A DNA stretch of 64,000 nt from Phymorhynchus buccinoides. Its lineage: Eukaryota; Mollusca; Gastropoda; Neogastropoda; Raphitomidae. The notes beneath the pieces were generated by a model. It ran no database searches. It was not told where the DNA came from and saw nothing but the letters and a program-made list of their open reading frames with translations. The translations under genes and the position numbers were made by a program. Shown piece by piece: positions 54,983 to 64,000 of the stretch (positions within the stretch are counted from its first letter, which is position 1; each line of letters starts with the position of its first letter). Location: the NCBI GenBank assembly GCA_017654935.2, contig CM065693.1, positions 24,761,102 to 24,825,101 of the forward strand. Direction: 5' to 3'.

Positions 54983-57900
54983 TATAAACAGTTAGACCTC
55001 TAGCTAAAGAGACCATCTTTTTGCTTGATTAAAAGTATAAACAAAAACAGTAAAAGAACACAGATACCCAAAGTTTTTTTAAAATTATCTAATTTTAAGA
55101 AAATTAATAATACAAAAGAAAATCAGGTTCAATTAAAAAAAAGGCTTTGTCATCAGTCAGCAAAGTCAAGGCAATTCAACATTACCGTAACAAACAAAAG
55201 CAGTCAAAACTTCTCTTATTTACAGACAGATATATGTACGTGTATGCATGTCATGACATTAAGAAGAGGCAAAGCCTTCAAGGCTCACTTGCTGCGCTTT
55301 TGGACATAGATCTAAATGCTGGAGATAGATCTAAATGCCAGAGATAGATCTAAATGCCAAATTGTTCAGAAAGGGTAAGGTTTCTATGTGATATACCACC
55401 CTACAAAAGTTTAAGCGAATCTGTGCAGCGCTTCATGTAATATTTGACATACACAAATTCAAGGTCAAGGTTATCATGGTCCCCGAGATAGACAATACTT
55501 AGCACTCCTTGTGATCTTAAGCTAGTCTACCTGCTTGCCAATTTTGGGGACTGTATCTTCTAGGATATAAAAGATAGGGCTATAACAAATAATTGACGAT
55601 GTTCAAGGTCAAAGGTTAAGGGCAAGAGAGTCAACGTCACCCTAGATACCATATCACCTTAGGCTAATTGTGGCTGCTTGCGTGCTTTCAGATCCATCCA
55701 ACTTTCGTCAATTCGCTTGGTAATAAGAAATAACTCGCACTACAGAGATGTTGAAACTATGATGACGTTTATTCATACAAAGCCATGAGTCATTTGGCAA
55801 TAACGTTACACTAGTGACTACAACTACTCTGACGTTGCCGACGGCGTAAACAATGTCGACGGTGACAAAGGCGGTAAAATACTGCAATGAACAAAACACA
55901 ATAGCAAAACTATGAGAACTAAGGCAATAAGCGTTGTGCCACAACATCATCAAACAATTTCATCAGCAGTAAACAACGACATCAAAACACATTCCAAAAA
56001 CGAACAAACGCGTAAACATCATTAGGAACATGTGAACTACCATAGACCATTACATATAAGCCCAAACTTCAGCCACGGAAATCCCCTTTAATTAGGCAAC
56101 AACTTGACACATCCCTTCAGTTGCTATAACCTGGAAACCCCCTTTAAGTTGCACTAGCCCAGAGCACCCCCTTAGACTACACTGGCCCGGGAGAACCACT
56201 TCAGTTAAACATTGGCCCATGAAAACCCCTTTAACTGGGCACACAACTTCTCCTCAACATTGAACCAAAGCAATTAAAACTCCCTTGATAACTACACAAA
56301 GGGAAATAAGATCCCAACATCTAAGAACATCAATGAGCGACTTTAAAAGATATTATTTCGCAAAAGAACTTGACTACCAAGCAAAGGATTATTAATAACA
56401 AAATAATCATATCAAACCAACCCGTAACTAGCCTAGCATTGGACTTAAAAACTGCATCAAAACTGGCAAGCTACAGCATACATGTTGGAAACAATTAAAC
56501 TTGCTTGCAACTGAACTAGATGATTTATTGTCAATAATTCTAAATTGATTTGACTACAATTGCCAAGGAAAAATTGGGCAGAAGCTCCCGCCTCATATGA
56601 CGGAAACCACAACTAATAAATAGATTTATCAACAACTCCGAGAAACGAAAAACGAAGTCTTCTTACAATTATTCATCGTTCAAAACAATAAACATCTACC
56701 GAAAAAGGACATCAAATCTCGATCGTTCTCAGTAACGTTTTCATTACACAGAGCATATCAGCGAAATTTGAGCACCTTTCTCCGAATCAAAACGATCAAT
56801 TTAGAAACAGACAGATACCCAGCAAAAGCGACACTAACAAGAACCTTTAGCGAACTACTATCTTGGTCGATTCCAAACTATAAAATTCACATTACCATTA
56901 CAGATCGCTCACGAAAAAACCTGCCAAATAGGTTAACTATCAATTTGCACAGAAAAAACGGGATTTCTCCTTAAACACAATATTACATTTGAACAATTGA
57001 ATTTATCAAACGCAAACCCGCAAAACTGATCAGGAAAACTCAAAGCGAGCAATCGACATGTTCATCTAACCATTTGCAAATTCAAACCCTAAAATAACTC
57101 ATATCACATAATAAAGTGTATTTTGAACCATGAAAAATACATCAAACATTCAATATAATATAAAAGAGATGTAAAAAACATGCCTAAATTTACCTTATGG
57201 CCGAACGAACTGGAATAAATCTTTCTTGAAACACAACAGAGCACTTTCTAGAAAACATTAGGTATTTAGAAAACAACTTTAAACTAGATCTACATGGAAC
57301 ACTATAAAAGAAACAGCAAGTTACAAACCACGACAGAAACGGGCGGATAATGCAAGACTAACTGAAGCTAAACCTGCCAAACAGTTACAATGTGCTCAGA
57401 AAACAACTGCTGAAAAGATGATGTAGTAACTGTGATGTAAATGTAAATATACGTCAAGGATATGACGCCAAATGTACAATGACGTAGATTGTTGTATTGA
57501 TAAGTAAAATTGCATGGAGAACACGACCAGCAAACAAACACAGGCCTTAAACAACACACATCAGTCCAGTTATGTCAATGAAAGTCAGTCATATGATTAG
57601 TCATGAATCGTCGGTCAAGTCAATACACTGCACACACAGAGGCCACAACAAAAGGATCCACACACACACGAACATCCTGACAAACACACTGACACACACA
57701 CAAAAAAAACTTATGCACGCAACTAAGCAAAACAATAATACGCGCATGCAAAACACACTAGTGGAACCCAACATGGGCAAGACTGCGAGACAAAATACAC
57801 TGCCACATCGGCAGTTACACTAATACACCAACATGCCAAATTTGGGGACCATAACTGCGAAACTGTGAAAGATATGGCCAGGGCAAAAATTATATGTTAA

Positions 57901-58019
57901 AGGTTAAAGGTCAAGGTCATTGGATAATTTTGTTACGCAAATGATGTTTCTTGAAAGCTTGCATAAACATCTGAAGTCTGAGCATCTCACAGATCCCGAG
58001 AAAAAGCCAACGCTAAAGT
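54983..58019. other. intergenic, minor repeats only
   Basis: At about 55307-55362 a GAGATAGATCTAAATGCC unit occurs about three times. About 55430-55640 and 57840-57925 carry dispersed-repeat words such as CAAGGTCAAGGTTATCATGG and AAAGGTCAAGGTCATTGG. About 56080-56240 shows loose repeats of CCCCTTTAAnT with GGCCC. Scattered ACACACA runs lie at 57650-57710. No gene was recognised. Confidence 0.5.
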
Positions 58020-58428
58020 TACCACAGACAGACACACAGAGACACCCGAACAAAACGAAAAAGCATGAGAATATACTCATTTCGTTGAAACGAATGAGCC
58101 AAAAATCCCAATGCTATTATGATACACTAAATGACACAACATGGGTTCCACCAGTAAATATGAAGCATATTTTTAAAAAAATTTAAAGACCAAAAAGATC
58201 AAACATCAAGTAAGAATTCAATAACAAATCCAAGAGATTCATACACTGACATGTGTGTGCATGTGCATTACTGTTATTCAAATTCAAAATCTAAAATCAA
58301 ATTAAAAAAACTTTAGTGCCCATTAAAAACGAGTTATAATGGAACTTTTTCTTTTGCAACACGTGCAGCAGATTAAAATGAATATATTAAAGCAATCAAA
58401 ATTAGTATTTAAAACACACAGACAGACT

Positions 58429-58468
<40 letters not shown>

Positions 58469-61015
58469 AAATACATAATTATCAATAGCAATTTCACAGG
58501 AGTATTACCCTTTTATGAAAGTTCGCTTCTGAATCAAAGAGAAACATAATAATACTAAATTCTGAAATACATTATTATTACAGATCATTTTGAACAAAAT
58601 TTAGACAACCATCACAGTCAAATTATCACCATTTAAGCATTTTATTTAGCACTAACTTAATTAAATGATGGGGGGTGGGGAGGAGCACAAAGAGTACAAA
58701 TCGACTTAATAATCTGTATTTTTTGTGTAATGTGAATATTTAAAAAGTTTCTGCCTCCCGATGAAAAACCAACACTTTCATTGTAAAAGAAATTACTTTG
58801 ATGGGACAGTTACGCTTTTAAATCCAATGCATTTAAAAAAAAAATCAAGCAGTAATGTTAAAAAACAATCAAACCACAATGGCAAATAGAACAAAAATGT
58901 ACAGAAACAAAACATTTGCAATCAATCATAGCCGACGTTAGAACTTTTTTTTTTTAATAAAACCAGCAATCATAAAGTGTATTTTCTGAAAGAATAAATC
59001 AAAATGTAACTACATAGGAATGCATTATTTATAACAACATGTTTTCAAACAGTAGAGCATAAATTTAAACATACACATAAAAAGAACTTGATATTCACAG
59101 TATTAGAATAAAAGTACTGAAAATTCACAATATGATTATGAGATAAAAAAATATTTGTTTGACCACACAGAGACAGACAAAAAAACGAACAAGCATGAGA
59201 ATATAGACTCACTTCGTTGAAATGAGTGAGCCCAAAATCCCAATGCTATTATGACAATAAATGACACAACATGGGTTCCACCGGTAAATATGAAGCACAG
59301 TTCAGTAGGGTTTTTTAAAGAACAAAAAGGTAAAACATCAAGTAAGAATTCAATAACAAATCCAAGAGACTCGTACACCGCCATTGTGTGTGCAGGTGCA
59401 TTGTGCAAAAATCAAATTCAAAAACTTTAGTGGCCATTTAAAACAAGTTATAATGGAATTTTTTCTTTTGCAGCACGTGCAGCAGATTAAAATAAATATA
59501 TTAAAGCAATCAAAATTAGTATTTAAAACACACAGACAGACTGACACACACACACACACACCAAATACATCATTATCAATAGCAATTTCACAGGAGTATA
59601 TTACCCTTTTATGGAAGTTCACTTTTGGCTTCTGAATCAAAGAGAAACATAATCATACCAAATTCTGAAATACATTATTCCCACAACTGTTGAGACAGAT
59701 CATTTTGATGATTTTGAAAAAAACATTAGACAACCATCATAATCAAATTGTCCCCAAAAATTTGTACAACCATCACAATCAAATTGTAACAAAATTTGCA
59801 CAACCATCACAGTCAAATTATCATCATTTAAGCATTTTAATTAGCACGAACTTAATTAAATGAGGGGGGGGGGGCACAAAGAGTACAAATCGACTTAATA
59901 ATCTGCATTTTTTTTGTAATGTGGATATTTAAAAAGTTTCTGCCTCCCGATGAAAAACCAACACTTTCATTGTAAAAGAAATTACTTTGATGGGACAGCT
60001 ACGCTTTTAAATCCAATGCATTTTTTGTTTGTTAAATCAAGCAGTAATGTTAAAAAACAATCAAACCGCAATGGCAAATAGAACAAAAATGTACAGAAAC
60101 AAAGCATTTGCAATCAATCATAGCTGACATTAGAACATTTAAAAAACCCAAAAAACAAGTGCAACGCCAAGCGGCTGCAAAATCCCCTCGCAGCATCGCC
60201 GAGGTACTCCGAAATCGGAATGTGTCGGCTGTACACATACATAAAAATGCATCAAAACAGCATGTAACTACATAAAAACGCATCAAAACAGCACGTAACT
60301 GAATAGTTTTTTTTATATATAGCCTTGGGGTTCGGAACCGTGATTTGAGCGCGCGCGATCATGCGCACACAGAAAAATTCATGACAACTGTGTCATAGAC
60401 CATTCATCAAGAAATGTTGTGAAAAAAACTGCATTGAAATACATGCAAAACTTCGCGAGATATTAGCGATTATGTGTTTCGGGGTTTGAACCCCGTAACT
60501 GGCGCGACCTTGACCTTAATGTAAAACTAAATACATCAGTGGATAGCTTGCATCTTGGCCAACTAGTATACCAAATTTGATGATGATAGACTGAATAGTT
60601 TTTTAGAAAAACGGACGAAAAACCAGACGGAGGCACGCCGGACGGACCAGACAGAAACAATAGTTCCCCGAACCTTCGGCTCGGGGACTAAAAACAGCAA
60701 TCATAAAAAGTATTTTCTGAAAGAATAAAATCAAAATGTAACTACATAGGAATGCATTATTTATAACATGCTTTCAAACAGTAGAGCATAAACTTAGACT
60801 TACACATAAAAATAACGACTTCATATTCACAGTATTAGAATATAAGTACTGAAAATTCACAGTATGATTATGAATGCATTATTTATAACAACATGTTTTC
60901 AAACAGTAGAGCATAAATTTAGACATACACATAAAAATAACGACTTGATATTCACAGTATTATCATAAAAGTACTGAAAATTCACAGTATGATTATGAGA
61001 TAAAAAAATATGTTT
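58020..61015. repeat. ~1.13-kb tandem duplication with partial third and fourth copies
   Basis: Copy 1 (about 58040-59150) and copy 2 (about 59160-60140, resuming at about 60690) share AAGCATGAGAATATA, CATGGGTTCCACC, GTAAGAATTCAATAACAAAT, GTGCAGCAGATTAAAAT, a CA microsatellite, TTTCTGCCTCCCGATGAAAA and AACAAAATTCACAG-type tails. The last ~150 bp (GGAATGCATTATTTATAACA, AGTACTGAAAATTCACAGTA) is repeated again at about 60870-61012. Copies differ by several percent. Confidence 0.88.
60150..60690. mobile_element. insertion inside the second tandem copy
   Basis: Copy 2 is interrupted between GCTGACATTAGAAC (60126) and CAGCAATCATAAAAAG (60695), which are nearly adjacent in copy 1. The insert starts with a reverse fragment of repeat family D (60178-60237, CCGAAATCGGAATGTGTCGG). 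It ends with a mollusc-like repeat containing TCGGGGTTTGAACCCCG, AAAAACGGACG and CCCGAACCTTCGGCTCGGGG. Confidence 0.7.
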
Positions 61016-61660
61016 TAAATATCAGTATCCAGGGGGGAAAAAAGTATTCAAAAATTTAAACGTCACAACAAAAAGTAGTAAAAAACTACAAACAATACTG
61101 ATGAAAGCACAGTATCAAAACAAATGAAACCAAAAAAATAACACAGAAAGCGTGTCTTTTCCGCAAGATACGTACAAAAGTTTGTCAGTCATAATTGCAA
61201 ATACATGTACACTTCTTTTTATTACTAAACACATGTACTATTAATAAATTAAAAAAGAAATAAGAACAAAACATATTTTGTTCAAAATCAATGTAGAGTA
61301 CTCATAGGTATCGGTAAACCACAGCATCAGATACTTTTATGTGGTTCAGATACTTTTATGTGGTTCTGACTCAGAGTCCATAAAAATAAACTAAAAGAGA
61401 AAAGAAAATACCTAGGGAAACTTTCGGCCAGCGTTGTCAACCCATAATTATTGAGTTGGTAGGCAGAGGACTGATGCTGTTGCCTCCTGACTCTCATCTG
61501 TAGTTTCAAGCATCAATAATATCACCAGCCACGCGACCGGTCTTCTGCTCCAGTGACATTGATCTATGACCTTCATTGTCAAACTTGGCCTAGATATTCT
61601 GTCTATGCACATGCAAAACTTGAGCCTCCTAGGTATCTCCATTCAAATGTTATTGTGGTC

Positions 61661-61692
61661 ACATACATACATACATACATACATACATACAC
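61661..61692. repeat. (CATA)n microsatellite
   Basis: Eight or so CATA units lie in the 3' flank of the upstream ZNFX1-like gene. Confidence 0.9.
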
Positions 61693-61806
61693 AGTCAACC
61701 AGGAACAAACAGGCAAACGTCACTGAAAACATTACCAGCTTCGCTTTGCGGCTGGTAATAATTACAGGAGAGTTGTTGGTAGCCGATAATTGGCCGGGAG
61801 AGTTAT

Positions 61807-61991
61807 TCATATCTGATAGTTGGCTAGGTTGGCCTGTTCAGACCAGGCAGCATGACCGGCACCATCCATCTCCGGAGCCAGGACGTTGTCATCTCTCAGG
61901 CGGTGGCTCCCACCACCGATGCCCTCCCCGCAATCGGGGCACCTGCTTTCCAGCATGGCTCCCCCACAGTCCCCGATGCAGTAGATGTGAC
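61807..61991 (-). CDS. ZNFX1-like: upstream ZNFX1-like gene, terminal exon (RZ-type zinc finger)
   Basis: The acceptor is GTGTTAG before 61991, and the exon starts in phase 1, completing Gly with the exon before. It encodes GHIYCIGDCGGAMLESRCPD followed by CGEGIGGGSHRL, which is the second half of the RZ-type zinc finger found at the C-terminus of ZNFX1 and RNF213-type proteins (Cys residues in IGDCGG and CPDC). A tail follows with APEMDGAGHAAWSEQANLAN to a TGA at 61807-61809. A tail with MDGA.HAAWS is specific to ZNFX1-like proteins. The rest of this gene lies beyond the right end. Confidence 0.9.
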
Positions 61992-62036
61992 CTAACACAG
62001 ACAGCAACATTTCGTATTAGGTATTTGGCATATTAA

Positions 62037-62235
62037 AGTCCCCCCGTGGGGATACCGGGGGGTCTTTTGTATAAATAGTTCCCCCACCTTCTGGAAATGC
62101 TTGTAACTTCCTCTAATCTGTCACTCTCTTTGACTCTGCCTTTTCCCTTTGCTTACTGTCATCTACTATCTTTCTGCCTTACCGGTCCATTCTCCTGCCT
62201 TTTTTCACGAAACACTTTCAAAAACATTTCCTCCA
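62037..62235 (-). repeat. repeat family D, copy 4 (reverse)
   Basis: CCCCGTGGGGATACCGGGGG, then AATAGTTCCCCCACCTTCTG and CTGCCTTTTCCCTTTGC are the reverse complement of the family D 3' half. It sits in the last intron of the upstream ZNFX1-like gene. Confidence 0.8.
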
Positions 62236-62269
62236 GCCGAAGTCGGACTTGCTGGGCCTAACTATTTCT

Positions 62270-62578
62270 TAGTTAGGGTGAAGAGTGTGGGGGGGGGGGG
62301 GGCAGAATTGGGAAACCTAGCTATCAATTTGGCCATACCAGGCAGCGGGATTTCTCCCTGCTCTTATCGACTTTCAACTGCTGTGGGATTTTTACGTGCA
62401 TAAAGCGCACGGGTCAGACTAGCTTTAAGTCCCCATCGAAGGACTCGATTGTTCAGTTCGATTTTCCTGTCAAACTAGAAAGAAAGGGCGAGGCCAGGAT
62501 TCGAACCCGGGTCACTCACACTTCAGTCGAACATTACATTTGGCAGGCGAACGTCTTAACCACTCTGCCACCTTTCTC
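62270..62578 (-). repeat. tRNA-derived SINE, family C, copy 2 (reverse)
   Basis: On the minus strand the head reads GGCAGAGTGGTTAAGACGTT (A-box-like), then GACCCGGGTTCGAATCCTGG (B-box GTTCGAATC). The body includes the CCGTGCGCTTTATGCACGTA word. This copy shows the best-preserved tRNA-like head of family C. It is a repeat in an intron, not a functional tRNA gene: a full cloverleaf cannot be drawn. Confidence 0.85.
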
Positions 62579-63327
62579 CATGTAGCATGTTTATAGAATC
62601 TGACAACATGCCTTCACACGCCTTATGTTATTTTTACCTCTATTTACGCCTCCCTCAGAACAATAGCAAAGAATATTTCAAAGAACGATAACTCTGGAAA
62701 GAAACTTGAGGGAGTCGCAAAGAACCGTATGAATGAAAGTTAGGTTTTATGTCCACTCGGCTACAAAACAGCACTTACAACCATCATTCAATGCAAAATT
62801 GCCGGAGCAGATCCTGGAGGTACTGCAATACCAGGTCTGACCCGTTCATGGGTTGATTGTCAGTTAACAAAGAACCTTAACTTTGGAGATTGTGTTTTAT
62901 ACTATAGGATAACTTACTAGCTCACATGTTGTTTTTTCAGTTTTGTAGGGGGGAAAAGGGGAGAACTACCATTCTCTAGCTCGCGATAAAACTTGAGCAA
63001 TTTTACCAAATTATTATGTCAAATACGTTTATGTTCAATTACCCGTGCTGACCCCTCATTTTGTGCAGCCAGGGGTTACATGACCCATTAAGTCTGTAAA
63101 CAGTCTGAAGCTCTAATAAATCAGTGGCCCAAAGTTTGGCAAGTGACCCCTCATTTTTTGTAATCAGGAGTCATTTGATCATGAAGTTTGAAGAAAACAA
63201 TCTAAAGCTCTACAAACCCAATGGGATAAAGAGAAATTCACTAAAAAAAAACAAAAAAACTCTTTTGGTGAACTGTAAATAAAAAGGCTGGTATTGTGGG
63301 GGAGGGGGGAGAGAGAAATTCACTGAC
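62579..63327. other. intron sequence of the upstream ZNFX1-like gene
   Basis: This lies between the last two coding exons. A loosely repeated word (GACCCCTCATTTT at about 63049 and 63145) is present. Nothing else was recognised. Confidence 0.5.
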
Positions 63328-63547
63328 CATTTTTGCACTTGAACCAGTGGCCCTTCTGAAATCCCATGGTCTTCACAACCATGATCCTCTCTTTCTCACT
63401 GATGCCCAGCCCGGATAAAGAGCACTGCTCCTTCAAAGAGGTGAACGTCTGCCGCTGCTCCTTTTCTTCCTCTACTGTCAGAACTTTCGGGTTCGACAAC
63501 AGGCGCTGCAAACACTCTTTCGTGGTTTCGCGGAGTTTCGCTTTCTC
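63328..63547 (-). CDS. ZNFX1-like: upstream ZNFX1-like gene, penultimate exon
   Basis: The acceptor is GCTTTCCAG before 63547 and the donor AATG|GTCAGT after 63328. It is in phase 0 in and phase 1 out. It encodes EKAKLRETTKEC, LQRLLSNPKVLTVEEEKEQR and GLGISEKERIMVVKTMGFQK, then GHWFKCKNG, the first half of the RZ-type zinc finger (His and Cys of GHWFKC). This is the C-terminal linker plus finger architecture of ZNFX1. Because it sits 5' of a second ZNFX1-like start on the same strand, the two loci form a head-to-tail tandem pair. Confidence 0.9.
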
Positions 63548-64000
63548 CTGGAAAGCAGATGATAAACAACCCTGAGATCATATTCCACATCGTCTATCGA
63601 GGGCGGATTATGCTGTCGATAAAAGGGGTTTTCGGCATGAAAAGCCAAATTTAAACGTTTTCAGATACACTCAATTTTGATTGTGTTGTTTAGATGAACA
63701 TGAAATAAAATGCTATCAATGAAGTGAACATGCCAATTTTCGGGATTGTTATTTAGGTTTTGATGCCGATGTCAAAGTATTGTGCTGCTGCCGGGTGTAT
63801 AAACTGCACAAAACCAAAAATGCTAGGGGGGGGGGGGGGGGGGGGGGGAGATTGTAATTGTCACACACACACACACACACTAGTTTCTGGGCACACAGAC
63901 ACACACGTTTTTGTTTCTAGATTGTAATATTTCACACACACACAGTTTTGGTTTCCAATCTATTTGGCACACACACAGAAAGTTTTTGCTTCCATTCCAT
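63548..64000. other. intron of the upstream gene with poly-G and CA tracts
   Basis: A poly-G run at about 63829-63849 and CACACA runs at about 63861-63880, 63898-63907 and 63935-63944. No further exon was recognised before the window ends. Confidence 0.6.

Noticed and set aside
62480..62573. Functional tRNA gene on the minus strand
   Set aside because: A- and B-box-like motifs are present, but the acceptor stem does not pair and the segment continues into a SINE body seen elsewhere.

Overview
This is a eukaryotic genomic window with spliced genes, long introns and very dense repeats. The gene family present (a ZNFX1-type RNA helicase), the tRNA-derived SINEs, Ty3/Gypsy and LINE remnants, TTAGGG-type interstitial repeats and abundant (GA)n, (GT)n and poly-C/G tracts suggest a marine invertebrate, most likely a mollusc. 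No species call is possible from sequence alone. There is one assembly gap of 500 N (5399-5898).

The only host protein genes I can support are two ZNFX1-like loci, both on the minus strand and arranged head to tail. The upstream one contributes only its last two coding exons (63547-63328 and 61991-61807), which carry the C-terminal RZ-type zinc finger and the stop codon. The second starts at 43112 with a 3.3-kb first coding exon (N-terminal region, coiled coil, Walker A, acidic insert, Walker B) and continues through four short exons to 30243. These complete the SF1 helicase core and enter the first zinc finger. I found no later exons of this second gene in the left 30 kb, so its NF-X1 fingers and RZ finger lie outside the window, are in the gap, or are lost. 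In mammals ZNFX1 is an interferon-induced dsRNA sensor, and in C. elegans it is a small-RNA inheritance factor. A tandem pair fits the idea of an expanded antiviral or RNA-surveillance family, but that is inference.

Layout: 0-5.4 kb is microsatellite-rich with one SINE. 5.9-18.8 kb is non-coding with SINEs, a LINE tail, two MITEs, a duplicated exon-like cassette and a 33/38-bp minisatellite. 18.85-25.08 kb is a degraded Ty3/Gypsy element with both LTRs and a 4-bp target duplication, inserted inside an older MITE. 25.2-30.2 kb holds diverged tandem duplications. 30.2-43.1 kb is the ZNFX1-like gene, whose third intron holds an inverted pair of related repeats. 43.1-61.8 kb is a repeat-dense intergenic region with SINEs, a recurring repeat ending in GGGGATACCGGGGGGTC, two TTAA-flanked MITEs, a nest of hairpin elements between two opposed LINE tails, and a tandem duplication of about 1.1 kb. 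61.8-63.6 kb is the 3' end of the upstream ZNFX1-like gene.

The most interesting items are: a repeat that abuts the splice donor of two different introns of one gene; an exon-3 donor relic next to exon 4; hairpin elements with telomere-like repeats at their axis; a 95-bp unit amplified inside the Gypsy RNase H domain; and SINE families that share interchangeable modules. No CRISPR array, rRNA or bona fide tRNA gene was seen.
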